Source of the DNA: Ichthyophonus hoferi
Lineage: Eukaryota > Opisthokonta > Ichthyosporea > Ichthyophonida > Ichthyophonidae
Direction of reading: 5' to 3'
Assembly (NCBI GenBank): GCA_002751075.1
Contig: NAOQ01000260.1
Span: forward strand, 1 to 10,156
DNA: 10,156 nt
Below the pieces are notes generated by a model. It was not told the origin of the DNA. It saw only the letters and a list, made by a program, of their open reading frames with translations, and did no database searches. The position numbers and the translations under genes were made by a program. Shown here piece after piece: positions 1-8,450 of this stretch; within the stretch, counting starts at the first letter, position 1; each line of letters begins with the position of its first letter.

Positions 1-180
1 GTTGAAATTCCCATGACTACCACTACTAAGGTTCCCATGACTACCACCACTAAGGTTCCCATGACTACCACCACTAAGGTTCCTATGACTACCACTACTG
101 AAAGTGCCAGGATTACCACTAGCCCTGTTATGACTGAAGTGTACGACCAGCAGAGTACTTTTAACTTCTATCTTGATTAA
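1..180 (+). CDS. 3' end of a threonine-rich tandem-repeat protein gene (partial)
   Basis: Frame 1 is open from the first base to a TAA at 178-180, giving 59 residues. The start lies outside the window. The first 34 residues are mostly a repeated eight-residue block, VPMTTTTK, in which four threonines in a row could carry O-linked sugars. The repeat is followed by a non-repeated tail of about 25 residues that ends STFNFYLD. Thr/Ser/Pro repeats like this are typical of mucin-like or cell-surface proteins, but the tail is not hydrophobic and shows no GPI-anchor signal or membrane segment. A surface location is therefore only a guess; a secreted or intracellular repeat protein is equally possible. 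The stop could also be an artefact if an intron begins in the tail. I do not recognise the family. The clean in-frame repeat, with silent third-base differences between copies, supports a real coding sequence. Confidence 0.6.
   Translation, partial: VEIPMTTTTKVPMTTTTKVPMTTTTKVPMTTTTESARITTSPVMTEVYDQQSTFNFYLD
7..102 (+). repeat. 24-bp coding tandem repeat, four units
   Basis: Four head-to-tail 24-bp units lie at 7-30, 31-54, 55-78 and 79-102, each encoding eight residues (I/V-P-M-T-T-T-T-K/E). Units two and three are identical. Units one and four differ mainly at third codon positions and at their first or last codon. The array runs up to the left edge, so more units may lie outside the window. 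The unit length is a multiple of three, so gain or loss of units keeps the reading frame. Confidence 0.9.
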
Positions 181-1233
181 TTAATCTTTTTAAAAGTATG
201 TAGTATTAAGAAACGGGCGCTCTCACTAGGTCTAGCAGCTGAATATTTTAAGTTATTTAAAACGTTTATTTTTTAGTTCTTTTAACTAGATCTGAGATCT
301 AGGAAATTGTTTTGCAGCTGAATGTGCTATTATTCAGATAAATGTATGGCCCATCTGCAATAATGATTATATAAAGAATACCCCTAATATCTTGTTTTTT
401 TCTTCTGACTGAATAGTGTTTACTATTGCGTTAAGGTCCCATTGTATAAGCAGAATATTGTGGAAAACAAACATGCTGCATGTAATTGTAGTTTTTACTT
501 TTATTTCAAGGGGCTTTCGTTTACATCCATGCTGCTATTAAAACAGCAGCATAGTAATCAGCATATTAACTTGGGTAAGTGAATTATAACATTGACTACA
601 AGTATTGCCATATAAACTAATAAGATGACTTGCACCACGAGAAATTCTAATGTGATGAATTATAAATCAACCGACTTTGAGTTATAATAAAATACATTTT
701 ATTACGGATTTTACAATAATTAGTGCTGTAGAGTTGCTAAATAACCAAATGACATCTAATATGGCCTATTTGTGTGCGCGATGTATCATTATTACCCAGA
801 TGTTCTGCTATGGAAGTAGTGCACTGTTCTGAAATCTTAGGAGATGAAGAAGTAGTATATATATATATTGCGGCAATATGTAATTTATAATTGGGACTTT
901 ATATTGAAATATCTAAAATATATAGACATAAAATGTTCAACAATCTGTAGTAGTCCTAGTAACTTGTTTCCAGATTTGGGAGGCTCAAATTAGGCGTTGT
1001 TTAGAAGTGTCTCTTGCTAGGCTAGGAGTAGATGCAGCAATTAGCTCGGAAGTGCTCTTAATAGAAAGTTGAGAAGAGTGTAGTGTAAGAGAAGGCGTGT
1101 ATGATGGTTTTATCCGGATTTTTCTGTAGTGTTCTTCTGCAAATTGAGAATGACTCTTGCCTTAATACACGTAGGTGAGATTGTGGTAGTAGCACAATGT
1201 GAACGATTAATGAGAAATGCTACGGTGGTTGGG
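181..1233. other. AT-rich intergenic stretch, no gene supported
   Basis: No open frame of useful length or recognisable motif was seen on either strand. It starts as the presumed 3' flank of the gene ending at 180; no clear polyadenylation signal was found close to that stop. It contains a short TA run at about 856-869, a near-palindrome at 286-302 (8-bp arms around one base) and an 8-bp stem with an 8-base loop at 529-552. From about 980 to 1233 the sequence is noticeably richer in G and C than the rest, but neither strand gives more than short unrecognised open frames. Confidence 0.6.
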
Positions 1234-1600
1234 TGTACGTAATAATTAATTATTACTATTAAAAGTAACTAAGTAGTTCTCGGTATTATTGGTAGGAGAA
1301 GGATCTGAATACTGGTAATTATAATCAAATTCCAATAAAGGACTAGAAATTACAATAAAATATAATGACTAGAAAATACAGGCCAGGTACCTTCTAACCA
1401 ACAATGGGAATATATATATATATAAGATATTGCTAATAAATAATAAGAAAGGCAAAGTTGCTTATAATGGTTTTTATCATTATCCGTGACTTTATTGGTT
1501 GTTTTCATTTAGAATTGATAGTCTTAAAGTACATTTCCATTGACTGAAACGTTAGAGAGCTAACGAACAATGACAAGCTGTTAACTCAGTAATGCAGCCA
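1234..1600 (-). repeat. 3' LTR of the Copia fossil
   Basis: This aligns along most of its length with 8090-8450 in the same orientation. The best blocks are 1261-1370 against 8121-8230, including a shared GATCTGAAYACTG and TACAATAA. Next best are the inner ends around 1236-1260 against 8092-8120, and the outer part around 1525-1585 against 8355-8445. Identity is about 60-65% with several indels. A TA run at 1411-1424 has expanded in this copy only. The ends were chosen at TG and CA. A short purine run on the minus strand (AAGAAAAG, at 1607-1614) lies just upstream in element orientation and fits a polypurine tract. Confidence 0.7.
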
Positions 1601-1638
1601 TACTAGCTTTTCTTAGACGAGATCCAGGATATTTTCAC

Positions 1639-2110
1639 TCATAATTCTGTTTGTAGACATATGCGCTTCTTGACCACTTGGAGTAGTCTAGGTCCAAGAG
1701 GCTTAGGCAGACTATCAGCAGCTTGATCCTTAGATGAAACACCCCCGATTTCAATTTTATTGTTTCCTACTGTTTTCCTAATGTATTAGAAATAAAAAAT
1801 GATGTGACATATGATCTTGGGGACACGCATCTTGCTGTATAGCTATATGGCACTTGTGCTGTCTTTATACAGTGGTGCTTTATCAGTGTCAAAGCCCAGT
1901 TGATTCATTAATGCTGTAATATATGCAAGTTGTTGTGTTATTACTGCCATGCTCATCAATCCACTCTCTGTTGATGAGAGGACACATATAGTTTGCTTTT
2001 GGTTGTTCTAATCCAGTAATCCTCTGGCCAGAAAGATGCAATAGCCACTGGTACTCTTGGCATTATTATATCTTCATGTTGAGACTGTACACCAGAATAG
2101 CTGATCAAAC
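1639..2110 (-). pseudogene. Copia RNase H region, 3' end of the polyprotein
   Basis: RNase H removes the RNA strand of the RNA/DNA hybrid during reverse transcription. The minus-strand reading begins about 2110 with a segment like the Copia YRPKPVSLIGYSDAD block. Its C-terminal signature lies at 1696-1728, where DQAADSLPKPL resembles the DxxTKPL motif that closes Copia RNase H. The domain has the family's usual size, about 155 codons, and ends some 40 bases before the 3' LTR, as expected. It is a fossil and is broken. Confidence 0.85.
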
Positions 2111-2600
2111 TGACAGGTTTAGGCCTGTACACTATGGTCTCTGCTGGGTACATGTTTAAATGCCATAAGAAATAAATAGACATCTTATAATGATCCAGGT
2201 TGGGTTTGGCAGAGTCCTTAGTAAGGAAGACTTTACTTAAGTTGATGTCAGGCCTACTGGATTTGCTAATTCTGTTTAGACACCCAATGTGGAAGGCATA
2301 TGTAGTCAGGTCACTTGGCTGGTGTGGTTTTGTCTTTATATTTTTCAGTGTGTATGGGTTCCGCAAGAGGGGCATGTGTATTGATTGCCCATCATGTTGG
2401 CCATAGCTCTTAATCAATTTGATTACGTATCTGCACAGGACAATGCATCCTTCTGGGATCGTAATGATTGTATACCCAAGGAAGGAGCTTGGGATTTCTA
2501 TGGACTTGGTGGAGTGTTTGGCAGAAATTATGTTGATGAGCCACTTTTTATCCTTGACATTTTTTAAATAGATGAGTATATCATCAACGTAGATGCATGC
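2111..2600 (-). pseudogene. Copia reverse transcriptase, distal part (YVDD, thumb, connection)
   Basis: The catalytic YVDD box of the polymerase lies at 2580-2591 on the minus strand, followed by ILIY as is typical for Copia. Downstream come a FLGYTI-like block corresponding to the Copia FLGIxI motif and an IKSYG segment matching the end of the palm/thumb region. Then come CLNRISKSSRPDINL and SAKPNLDHYK (about 2180-2285), which are hallmarks of the connection to RNase H. This part follows the first half of the RT only after an unexplained stretch of about 0.8 kb. It is broken and not functional. Confidence 0.9.
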
Positions 2601-2629
2601 ATATACACATGAATTCGGTTTCTGTCGGA

Positions 2630-3445
2630 TTTAAGAGCTGATAGCTTCTGTTTCGGAATCAATGGACATAGGATATCTTTCTTCACAATTACTGGAGCTT
2701 AAGTCTAAATCCTCTAAACAAATTATTAAACCCTTTTCCTTGCTGCTATCAGTCGAAAGTTCCATTCTTGGGTTTTTTAGTCTCACGGACACTGATTTAT
2801 AGTCAATTGTAATGCAAAATCCCTTTTAATAGTTGGGGCTGTTGGCAATGATATTCCACTTTGTTGGACTCCCATAAGAACCACAAAGACAAACCAAAAT
2901 CAAAGTCTTTCATACGATCTTTAGTGTTCAATGCTTATAAAAATCAAATCCAGACTAGGTCTGTATTTTATGTTTATGTAGGTATTGGTTCATGGTCAAT
3001 ACCAGTTGACCAGAGGACAAGTCTTTAAACTACGCGTTATTTGAAGATATACTCAACCGAAATGTTATTTAACACGTTATTAGCAAACTTAAGGGTTATC
3101 TATCATATTATTAACCTCCTTTTTATCTTAATATAATGTTAGCATCATTAATCCAATAAATGTATGCTAAGTATGTTACATTAATCAATAAGTGTGATTA
3201 CATTTCAGATGACCACCACTATCTAAACCACAATAAATGTACGCGTTAACTGTACTAAGCATCTAGTCCCAATTAAATATAATTAGTACCATAACGACAT
3301 TAACTAATACCTTACACTTATATACTGATTCCAACCTTATTGTAAACGTTACTTTACATTTATAAGTGCAATGCAAAATAAACTATAAACAGTAACTGTT
3401 TTAATACAGGACATCATAAAGTATACAGCCTAATACTTGTGGTAC
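2630..3445. other. Unexplained ~0.8 kb stretch inside the RT, likely a nested insertion
   Basis: In Copia elements the YVDD box follows the DSCLY-like block by some 15 residues. Here that block ends near 3446 and YVDD sits at 2580-2591, so about 0.8 kb is extra. The right part (about 3000-3445) is very AT-rich and carries the motif CAATAARTGT three times (3154, 3185, 3231). The left part has a minus-strand open stretch of about 64 codons (2631-2825), rich in Ser, Asp and Glu, that resembles in composition the linker between integrase and RT of this same element. No terminal inverted repeats or target duplication were recognised. Candidates are a remnant of another element, a rearranged linker fragment, or both. 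The exact ends are uncertain by about 50 bases. Confidence 0.5.
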
Positions 3446-4050
3446 TAAAATAACTTAACAGTTTTACCATGATATTTGTATAGGCAAGAATCAGTTTCCA
3501 TGGGGTAAAGATATATAGACCATAAAAAGATGTCTAAAGCTCTGTTTCACAGTAGTCCAGAGGCGTCAAATCCATAGAGGCTTCGGCTCTGCTTGCAAAC
3601 ATATTCTCGTTTGCCTGGCTCTATAAACATTAGTAGTTGTTCTAAGTATACTGCTGCATCTAGATAGCTATGTAAATATGCTGCCTTGATATTTAGTTCT
3701 ACTAGATCATACCCCCAGGCTCCTGCTATGCTTATCAATAGTCCAACAGTAACAAATAAGCACACTGGATTGAAAATATTGTGATAGTCTATGTTTCTTT
3801 GCTCTTGAGACCCTTGTGCTACTGGATGGGTCTTGTGTTCGACTACTTACCCTTTGTCATCGTGGTTTCAATAAAACACCCATAGCCTAAGCAAAACAGT
3901 AGTTCTTACAGAAGGTCACCTAACAAAGGTCCATGCGAAATACTCATTGGGAAAGGTGATTTTTGTTTCCGTCATGTAGATTTATTGCAGTTTGTTATGC
4001 GCTCTCATGGAATATTTTACTCCCTTGGAATCCAGAATTCCGAGTAATTT
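3440..4050 (-). pseudogene. Copia reverse transcriptase, proximal part
   Basis: This part corresponds to the fingers and first palm half of the polymerase. Reading the minus strand leftwards, there is a WVF block near 3880 followed by a VAQG segment, as in the Copia motif ARLVAQGF. Then comes LLISIAGAWGYDLVEL (3690-3740), carrying the first-aspartate region, here read as LNIKAAYLH where the family has LDVKxAFLxG. FIEPGK and SLYGF (3565-3625) are the usual KSLYGLKQ region. DSCLYKYHGKTV near 3450-3485 is the last block before the catalytic box. The N-terminal boundary near 4050 is an estimate because similarity fades there. Confidence 0.88.
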
Positions 4051-4790
4051 TGATTAACGTGTTGTTGCCAGTGCTGTTGCTGGCACTATAAATGTCAGCT
4101 TGCAGGATGGAGTTTTGGTTGTATATGTGGTTCAGCTTTGGGTTGTCAGAGGTTTATATTTCTATCTCTTCCATGTATATTGTTGAGCTATTTGTTGCCT
4201 TATGGGGACGTCATCATCACTGTTTTCTAAGGATTCTGCCGCATTCTCCAACTGACTCAGAAACATCTTTTAGAACTTTTTGAGGCTGTAAATAAGTGGT
4301 AGGTGTGGATTGCACGATGATGTTGCTAAGGACTCGTCTTTTCCATTGTTGAGAGACGATGATGGATCAGAAGTCAGTTTTCTTTCTGATGCCTCGTCTT
4401 CCATGGGAATATCTGCCCATATAACTTGAAGGGGATCTTGTTAGACGGATTTGGATTGCTGCTTTGTATACGGACACTATCCTTCAAAAAAAATAAAGTT
4501 TTTTCTGATGGTGATGCGATGTGTGTTCCAGTCCATTACCATCTATCTTAATTTTAGAATATCGTATTCTAAATATAGTCCCAGCTAACCTCTAGAAGAA
4601 AACTTCTTTTTAATAGCAATGTCGTCAAGCCTATAGTAGACTTTACGGCCAAAGGTACACACTCATTCTACTCGTGCTCTGGTTTTGTGCCATAGTTTAT
4701 ATGGCATTGTTTCAATAGATGTGGTTGTGGTTGGGCTCATATGATGAGTATAAATCGCTGCATGAATATGAATGGTGTAACTCCAGAACT
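4051..4790 (-). pseudogene. Copia linker between integrase and RT
   Basis: Copia polyproteins have a poorly conserved, often acidic and serine-rich stretch between the integrase and the RT. The minus strand here reads fragments of that character, for example MEDEASERKL and TSDPSSSLNN around 4340-4400, and VLKDVSESVGE around 4245-4280. No fold or motif can be assigned. The assignment depends on position between recognised integrase and RT. An open plus-strand frame at 4092-4283 is antisense to it and has no coding signature. Confidence 0.6.
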
Positions 4791-5360
4791 GGGTTGGCAT
4801 GTTTGCCTGAGTTAAGGATGTTTATGACATTTGTAGTATTAGACGGTTCATTTGCTAGCTGATGCCATTGCTAGAGGGGGCATACGGCAAGGCAGGTAGA
4901 CGGGTAATGCCCTCCTCATAACAACGTTTTTGAAATTCACTATCAGGATACTTGCTTCCTTGATCAGAAAAGAGATGGGTAATTTTGAGGGGCGTGTGTA
5001 AGGATTCCACTGCCGCTTTAAATGTATGGAGACACTTGGAAATATCACTCTTTTGGGTCATGAAAAGCGCCGTTGTATAGTGCATAAAATTATTGATAAA
5101 CGTTACAATCCAACAAAAATTGTCTGTGGATTTTCTCAGTGGGCCGATGACGTCACGGTATATTTGCTTCAGTAGACGAGATGAGCATACTGTTCTTAAT
5201 TAAAGCTGCATTCTGATGATATTTGAGATGGAAAAATTGTTGCATGGAAAGCTGTCTGTTGATGGCACTAGTTTATTGAAGTGCAGAAGAGCCTGTCAAA
5301 GACGTGCATTTAATGGGTGCATAAAGAAATTATGCCACAATGCATGTGTTACAGCACTTG
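4791..5360 (-). pseudogene. Copia integrase (zinc-binding start and catalytic core)
   Basis: Integrase joins the cDNA to the host chromosome using a DDE triad. On the minus strand LWHNFFMHPLNARL (about 5299-5345) matches the His-rich beginning of the HHCC domain, LWHRRxGHxN in relatives. The core starts near 5165 with DVIGPLRKSTDN. It continues through HYTTALFMTQKSD and LFSDQGSKYPDSEFQ, which holds the second conserved aspartate, to LPYAPSSNGIS, where relatives have the catalytic glutamate just after NGIA (4855-5085). All recognisable blocks are in the usual order and spacing. The gene is broken. Confidence 0.9.
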
Positions 5361-5869
5361 TAGCTGATGGAATATAGGCGGTGTCATCATTTACCCATAT
5401 GGAGAGGCATGTAGCCTTAGTGTTGTTGACGTCTGGTTTGGCTACCAGGATCAGGTTACAGAAAGAGATATAAGGAAGGAAAGACAAACTCAATGTTCAG
5501 AATATAAAAATCGTTCTTGTAGGGTCGGCTAACAAGATTAGTGTGACCATCAAGTGCAACCGTTGCTTGATTGGCTGAGAATGTGGTGATGACATCTAGA
5601 TTACATAGAGCAGTGATGGAAAATAAGTTTGTGGAAGCCGACTTCACATAGAACACTGGTTTTAGCCTAATGAGCTGGGCAGTCAGATGCAATCCTAATT
5701 TGACAGTCCCTGTATGCATTGCCAAGGTCTGGTTACCATCAGCCATTGTGATTGGAATTACCAGAGGTGTTTTCTCTGTGAGGGTTGCCAGTGTTGAGCA
5801 GACGTGCATGCTGGCACTGGAGTTTAGCATGAAGCTGTACTGTGGAAACCCCAACGCTATATTGACCAA
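5361..5869 (-). pseudogene. Copia protease and pre-integrase region
   Basis: The aspartic protease of the element cuts the Gag-Pol polyprotein. Its active-site region is recognisable on the minus strand at about 5805-5827 as MLNSSASMHVCS, where the family has LDSGASxHxxx. The following TMADGNQTLAMHTGTVKL matches the flap and core pattern of Copia proteases (xxADGxxxxxxGxGxV). The next blocks, FYVKSASTNLFSITALC and ATVALDGH, belong to the GAG-pre-integrase domain (LxVPxxxxNLLSVxxL in relatives) and lead into the integrase. This is a fossil copy. Confidence 0.88.
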
Positions 5870-7955
5870 ACCTGTATGTGTGAGTGCGTTGGTGGGGTCT
5901 TTGGTGGATCAACCATTAAAATAAAATAAATTTCATGTTGACCTGTTGTTGTTATTTTGATTGTAATAACTCCTTCCTACTTTTCCAAAATTTTGACCGC
6001 CTTTGTGTTGGTTTCAATCTACTGTGTTGTGTTGAATGTACTTCCCAGGGTGGTATTCACAGTAGAATTTGATTTTGTGTTTTGAAATTTCTGCTGCTGT
6101 TAGGTTTCCTATCGGTTTTGCTTATGTTGTTATTTGCACTGTTGCCAGTTGCTGATGTGCCATTGTTTTATGACCAATTATGAGGGTCATATCATTTGTA
6201 GTTGACAGAAATGGCTTGATTCAGTGTCTGGAAACCCCACTTACTTTCATAGTACTAAATTGCATGGATAACCATTGACCATGGGGAGAAGTCATCATTT
6301 TGGGACCTCCAACCATGCGATCATGTCTTCATGCTTAGGTAAGGCATAAATAACCTGAAGAGCGGTAGTCAAGGTAAAATCATTGTGCATTTGATGGATA
6401 GTGCCATGTAACTTAGTGGCAGCAACTTTGCATCATGCTATAAACGTAAAGGCTAACTCACCTTTTTTCATATTGATACTTAGGAAATCATCATCCCATC
6501 CTACAATAATGCTAGCCAAGTTTACTCCAAACATCTTGGCCAGCTTTGCCATTTTGTCATAGAAATATTCTTGTAGATTGGCAGCTTCTAGGGCGGCATA
6601 TTCACGTCCTAGTGCACCTACCATGCAGTTTAGTTAGCAACATGCCAGACGTTGGTCAATACAGTGAGTGTTACCCGCATGAATATATTGACCTTTCTGA
6701 ATGGTTGGAATGTTTTAATCGCATGTGGTGCATCCCTTACATGGGACAAAGACATAAAGATCTTATTCAAATTATTTATGACAGTCCCGCTCACTGCACG
6801 ATTATAGCCCATTCTTTTTTTCTATTTATTCTATAGTATATTATATATACTTATTACTGATTTCAGTGCTTAATTCTATAATGCTGACAAATTCAATAAC
6901 TTCATACAATAGCTTTAAATACTCCACTGGTAAAAAGGATAAGTGCTGATTGTTGATTGCTGGAAGATCTTTGCAGGATCAATTAGCGATTGATGCCTGG
7001 TAAGACTGTCAAGGGACTGAGTGCCCGTGTTGGCTGAAAATTGCCGGATATATGGAGATTAAGATAGTCTAGATGATGAGTAAGATGGTGTTACATGAGA
7101 CAGTACAGATTGTTAAAAATTAATGCTTATGGGAGCAGTTTGATGAGGCAGGAGCAAGAGATGGATGTTCATAGTCTCAAATGAAATCTCTGAACGACTG
7201 TCCTCATCAGGAGGGTTGAATTGGGTACATTGGATAGGATGTGTTGTACAGAGAGTAATGCTACAGGTTGCAAAAGTGATGCCAGTTGTGAAACTGGTTG
7301 GGTGGGCATTTTGGCTGACTGACTCTCCTGGATGGCCAGTCTTTGTGCAGGTTGGGTAAGCATTTATTGTAGTTGTCTTAAGGTATCCTCATGTTGTTTA
7401 TGAGTATCATGTAGTTCAGCTTGTAAATAAACTATTTTCAGCTAGTCGTGGAATCTCATGTGGTCGAGACTCATAGTTGAACAGCAGTGGATCCGTATCC
7501 ATTAAATTTAGGCTAGATGAATTTAAAAATAAATGTCCCAGATAATCAAAAGGGCCTGTAGTGTTTGTAGGCTCTTTCTGGAAAACTTCTGAAAAATGAA
7601 GGTGTACAAAGGGATTGACGAAAGGTGTTACCTCTGTTGTAAAAACTGCTGTTTTGGTGGGTGGGTGGAATGGAGGGAGAGGTACGTTGTATTACAGGGT
7701 GTTGAGTTGCTGCCTCTCCTGAAAGGCCAAAGCCTTGTTGTCCTGTGTGTAGCAGAGCTGCTTTACAGGGGAATCATGCTGGTATATAACCCTATAAGAA
7801 TCTGTGGTAATTCTAGCGACTTGCCCATAGATTTCAGGATCTCCAATTGAATATCTTATAATAAGTACTTTTGCTGAGCCAGCAGTAGTAATAGTCACTT
7901 GATCTGATCTATCTTTAAGACTCAGTTGTTGCGATGGAGGTTCTATAGAAGGCAT
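5870..7955 (-). pseudogene. Copia gag (capsid/nucleocapsid) region
   Basis: Gag forms the virus-like particle that packages the element's RNA. The chosen start is an ATG at 7953-7955, 134 bp downstream of the 5' LTR. It begins MPSIEPPSQQLSL and gives a long open N-terminal piece. A Gln/Pro-rich stretch follows near 7169-7363. A capsid-like helical segment (LQEYFYDKMAKLAKMFGV, within 6433-6624) resembles the Copia UBN2 region, where an EYxxKMxxLA pattern is common. A zinc-binding motif of the CxxHP type (CEYHPGK) sits at 6041-6061, followed by Asn/Gln/Arg-rich sequence as expected of a nucleocapsid. The region is about 2 kb, long for a Copia gag, and is broken in several places. Confidence 0.8.
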
Positions 7956-8089
7956 ATATACCTACTGTCTAGCTAACTGGTGGTAGTAATTATACCTTTG
8001 TTCCAATTGAAAAGAAATTAACGCTTTGATTTGCTTGAATGCTAATGCAGAAATTGCACAATGAAATTGATCAGTAAGGGGTGATATAT
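7956..8089 (-). other. Copia 5' leader between LTR and gag
   Basis: This is the untranslated leader, where the tRNA primer-binding site should begin within a few bases of the LTR end at 8090. The minus strand there starts ATATATCACCCCTTACTGA, which I cannot match to a specific tRNA 3' end. The site has either decayed or uses a primer I do not recognise. Confidence 0.5.
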
Positions 8090-8450
8090 TGTTATGTAAA
8101 CATTAACTATTATCACTATTTAATGTCAGTAGGCAGTTCTCTGACATCTAAATGAGCGAGAGATCTGAACACTGATTATCATGTTCAAGTGCCTATGGTG
8201 GACTGAGCATTACAATAATGATGTGGTTATTACGTATACCAATGTAAGTACTTGCAAATTATGTATTAACAAATCATTTTTAAGTATGTGCTCATTCAGA
8301 GTTAACGATCTTGTAATAAAAATCATTCCTCCTATTGGTCCATGACTTAGCAGTAAATTATTGCTAAACCAACTAGTCAAAGAATCCTTTCTATATACAG
8401 AACTAATCTGAACTTTACACGTACACTTATTGGGGCTTACTCATTTTACA
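8090..8450 (-). repeat. 5' LTR of the Copia fossil
   Basis: This is the partner of the LTR at 1234-1600, in the same orientation, about 361 bp against 367 bp. The inner end is anchored by plus-strand TGTTATGTAAACATTAACTATT, matching TGTACGTAATAATTAATTATT at 1234. The outer end is less certain and was placed at the CA at 8449-8450. The LTR would have carried the element's promoter and polyadenylation signals, but none can be pinned down. A CCAATA box on the minus strand (around 8333-8338) is shared with the other LTR near 1493-1499. Confidence 0.7.

Larger units (their letters stand above)
1234..8450 (-). mobile_element. Fossil Ty1/copia LTR retrotransposon, both LTRs present
   Basis: This is a copy-and-paste retroelement read from the minus strand. 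The order right to left is 5' LTR, leader of about 134 bp, gag, protease, integrase, reverse transcriptase, RNase H, 3' LTR. Integrase lying before reverse transcriptase is what separates Copia (Pseudoviridae) from Gypsy elements. The total is about 7.2 kb, longer than a usual 5-6 kb Copia element, partly because of an extra 0.8 kb inside the RT. The element is broken in many places (ten or more by eye) and cannot be active. The LTRs are only about 60-65% identical by eye, so the insertion is old. The outer flanks show at best a degraded five-base target duplication (1229-1233 against 8451-8455, 3 of 5 matching). The family and order are certain; the exact ends are within tens of bases. Confidence 0.93.

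Noticed and set aside
286-302. Inverted repeat with 8-bp arms around one base
   Set aside because: Such short palindromes are expected by chance in 10 kb, and no regulator can be tied to it.
235-323. GCAGCTGAAT repeated at 235-244 and 314-323
   Set aside because: It is a ten-base match without extension, within chance expectation.
529-552. Hairpin with 8-bp arms (ATGCTGCT / AGCAGCAT) and an 8-base loop
   Set aside because: About one such stem is expected by chance in a window of this size, and there is no gene next to it.
1550-1565. Hairpin with 6-bp arms inside the 3' LTR
   Set aside because: It is short, and I found no clear counterpart in the other LTR, so it is probably chance.
2200-2567. 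Plus-strand open frames at 2200-2406 and 2385-2567
   Set aside because: They are antisense to the RT and RNase H connection region, where the minus strand carries clear Copia motifs.
5670-5924. Plus-strand open frame of 84 codons
   Set aside because: It lies exactly antisense to the protease/pre-integrase part of the Copia fossil and has no recognisable domain. It is a shadow.
7165-7850. Plus-strand open frames at 7165-7359 and 7596-7850
   Set aside because: Both are antisense to gag sequence and show no motif.
8071-8089. tRNA primer-binding site of the Copia element
   Set aside because: The position is right but the sequence does not match a tRNA 3' end that I can name.
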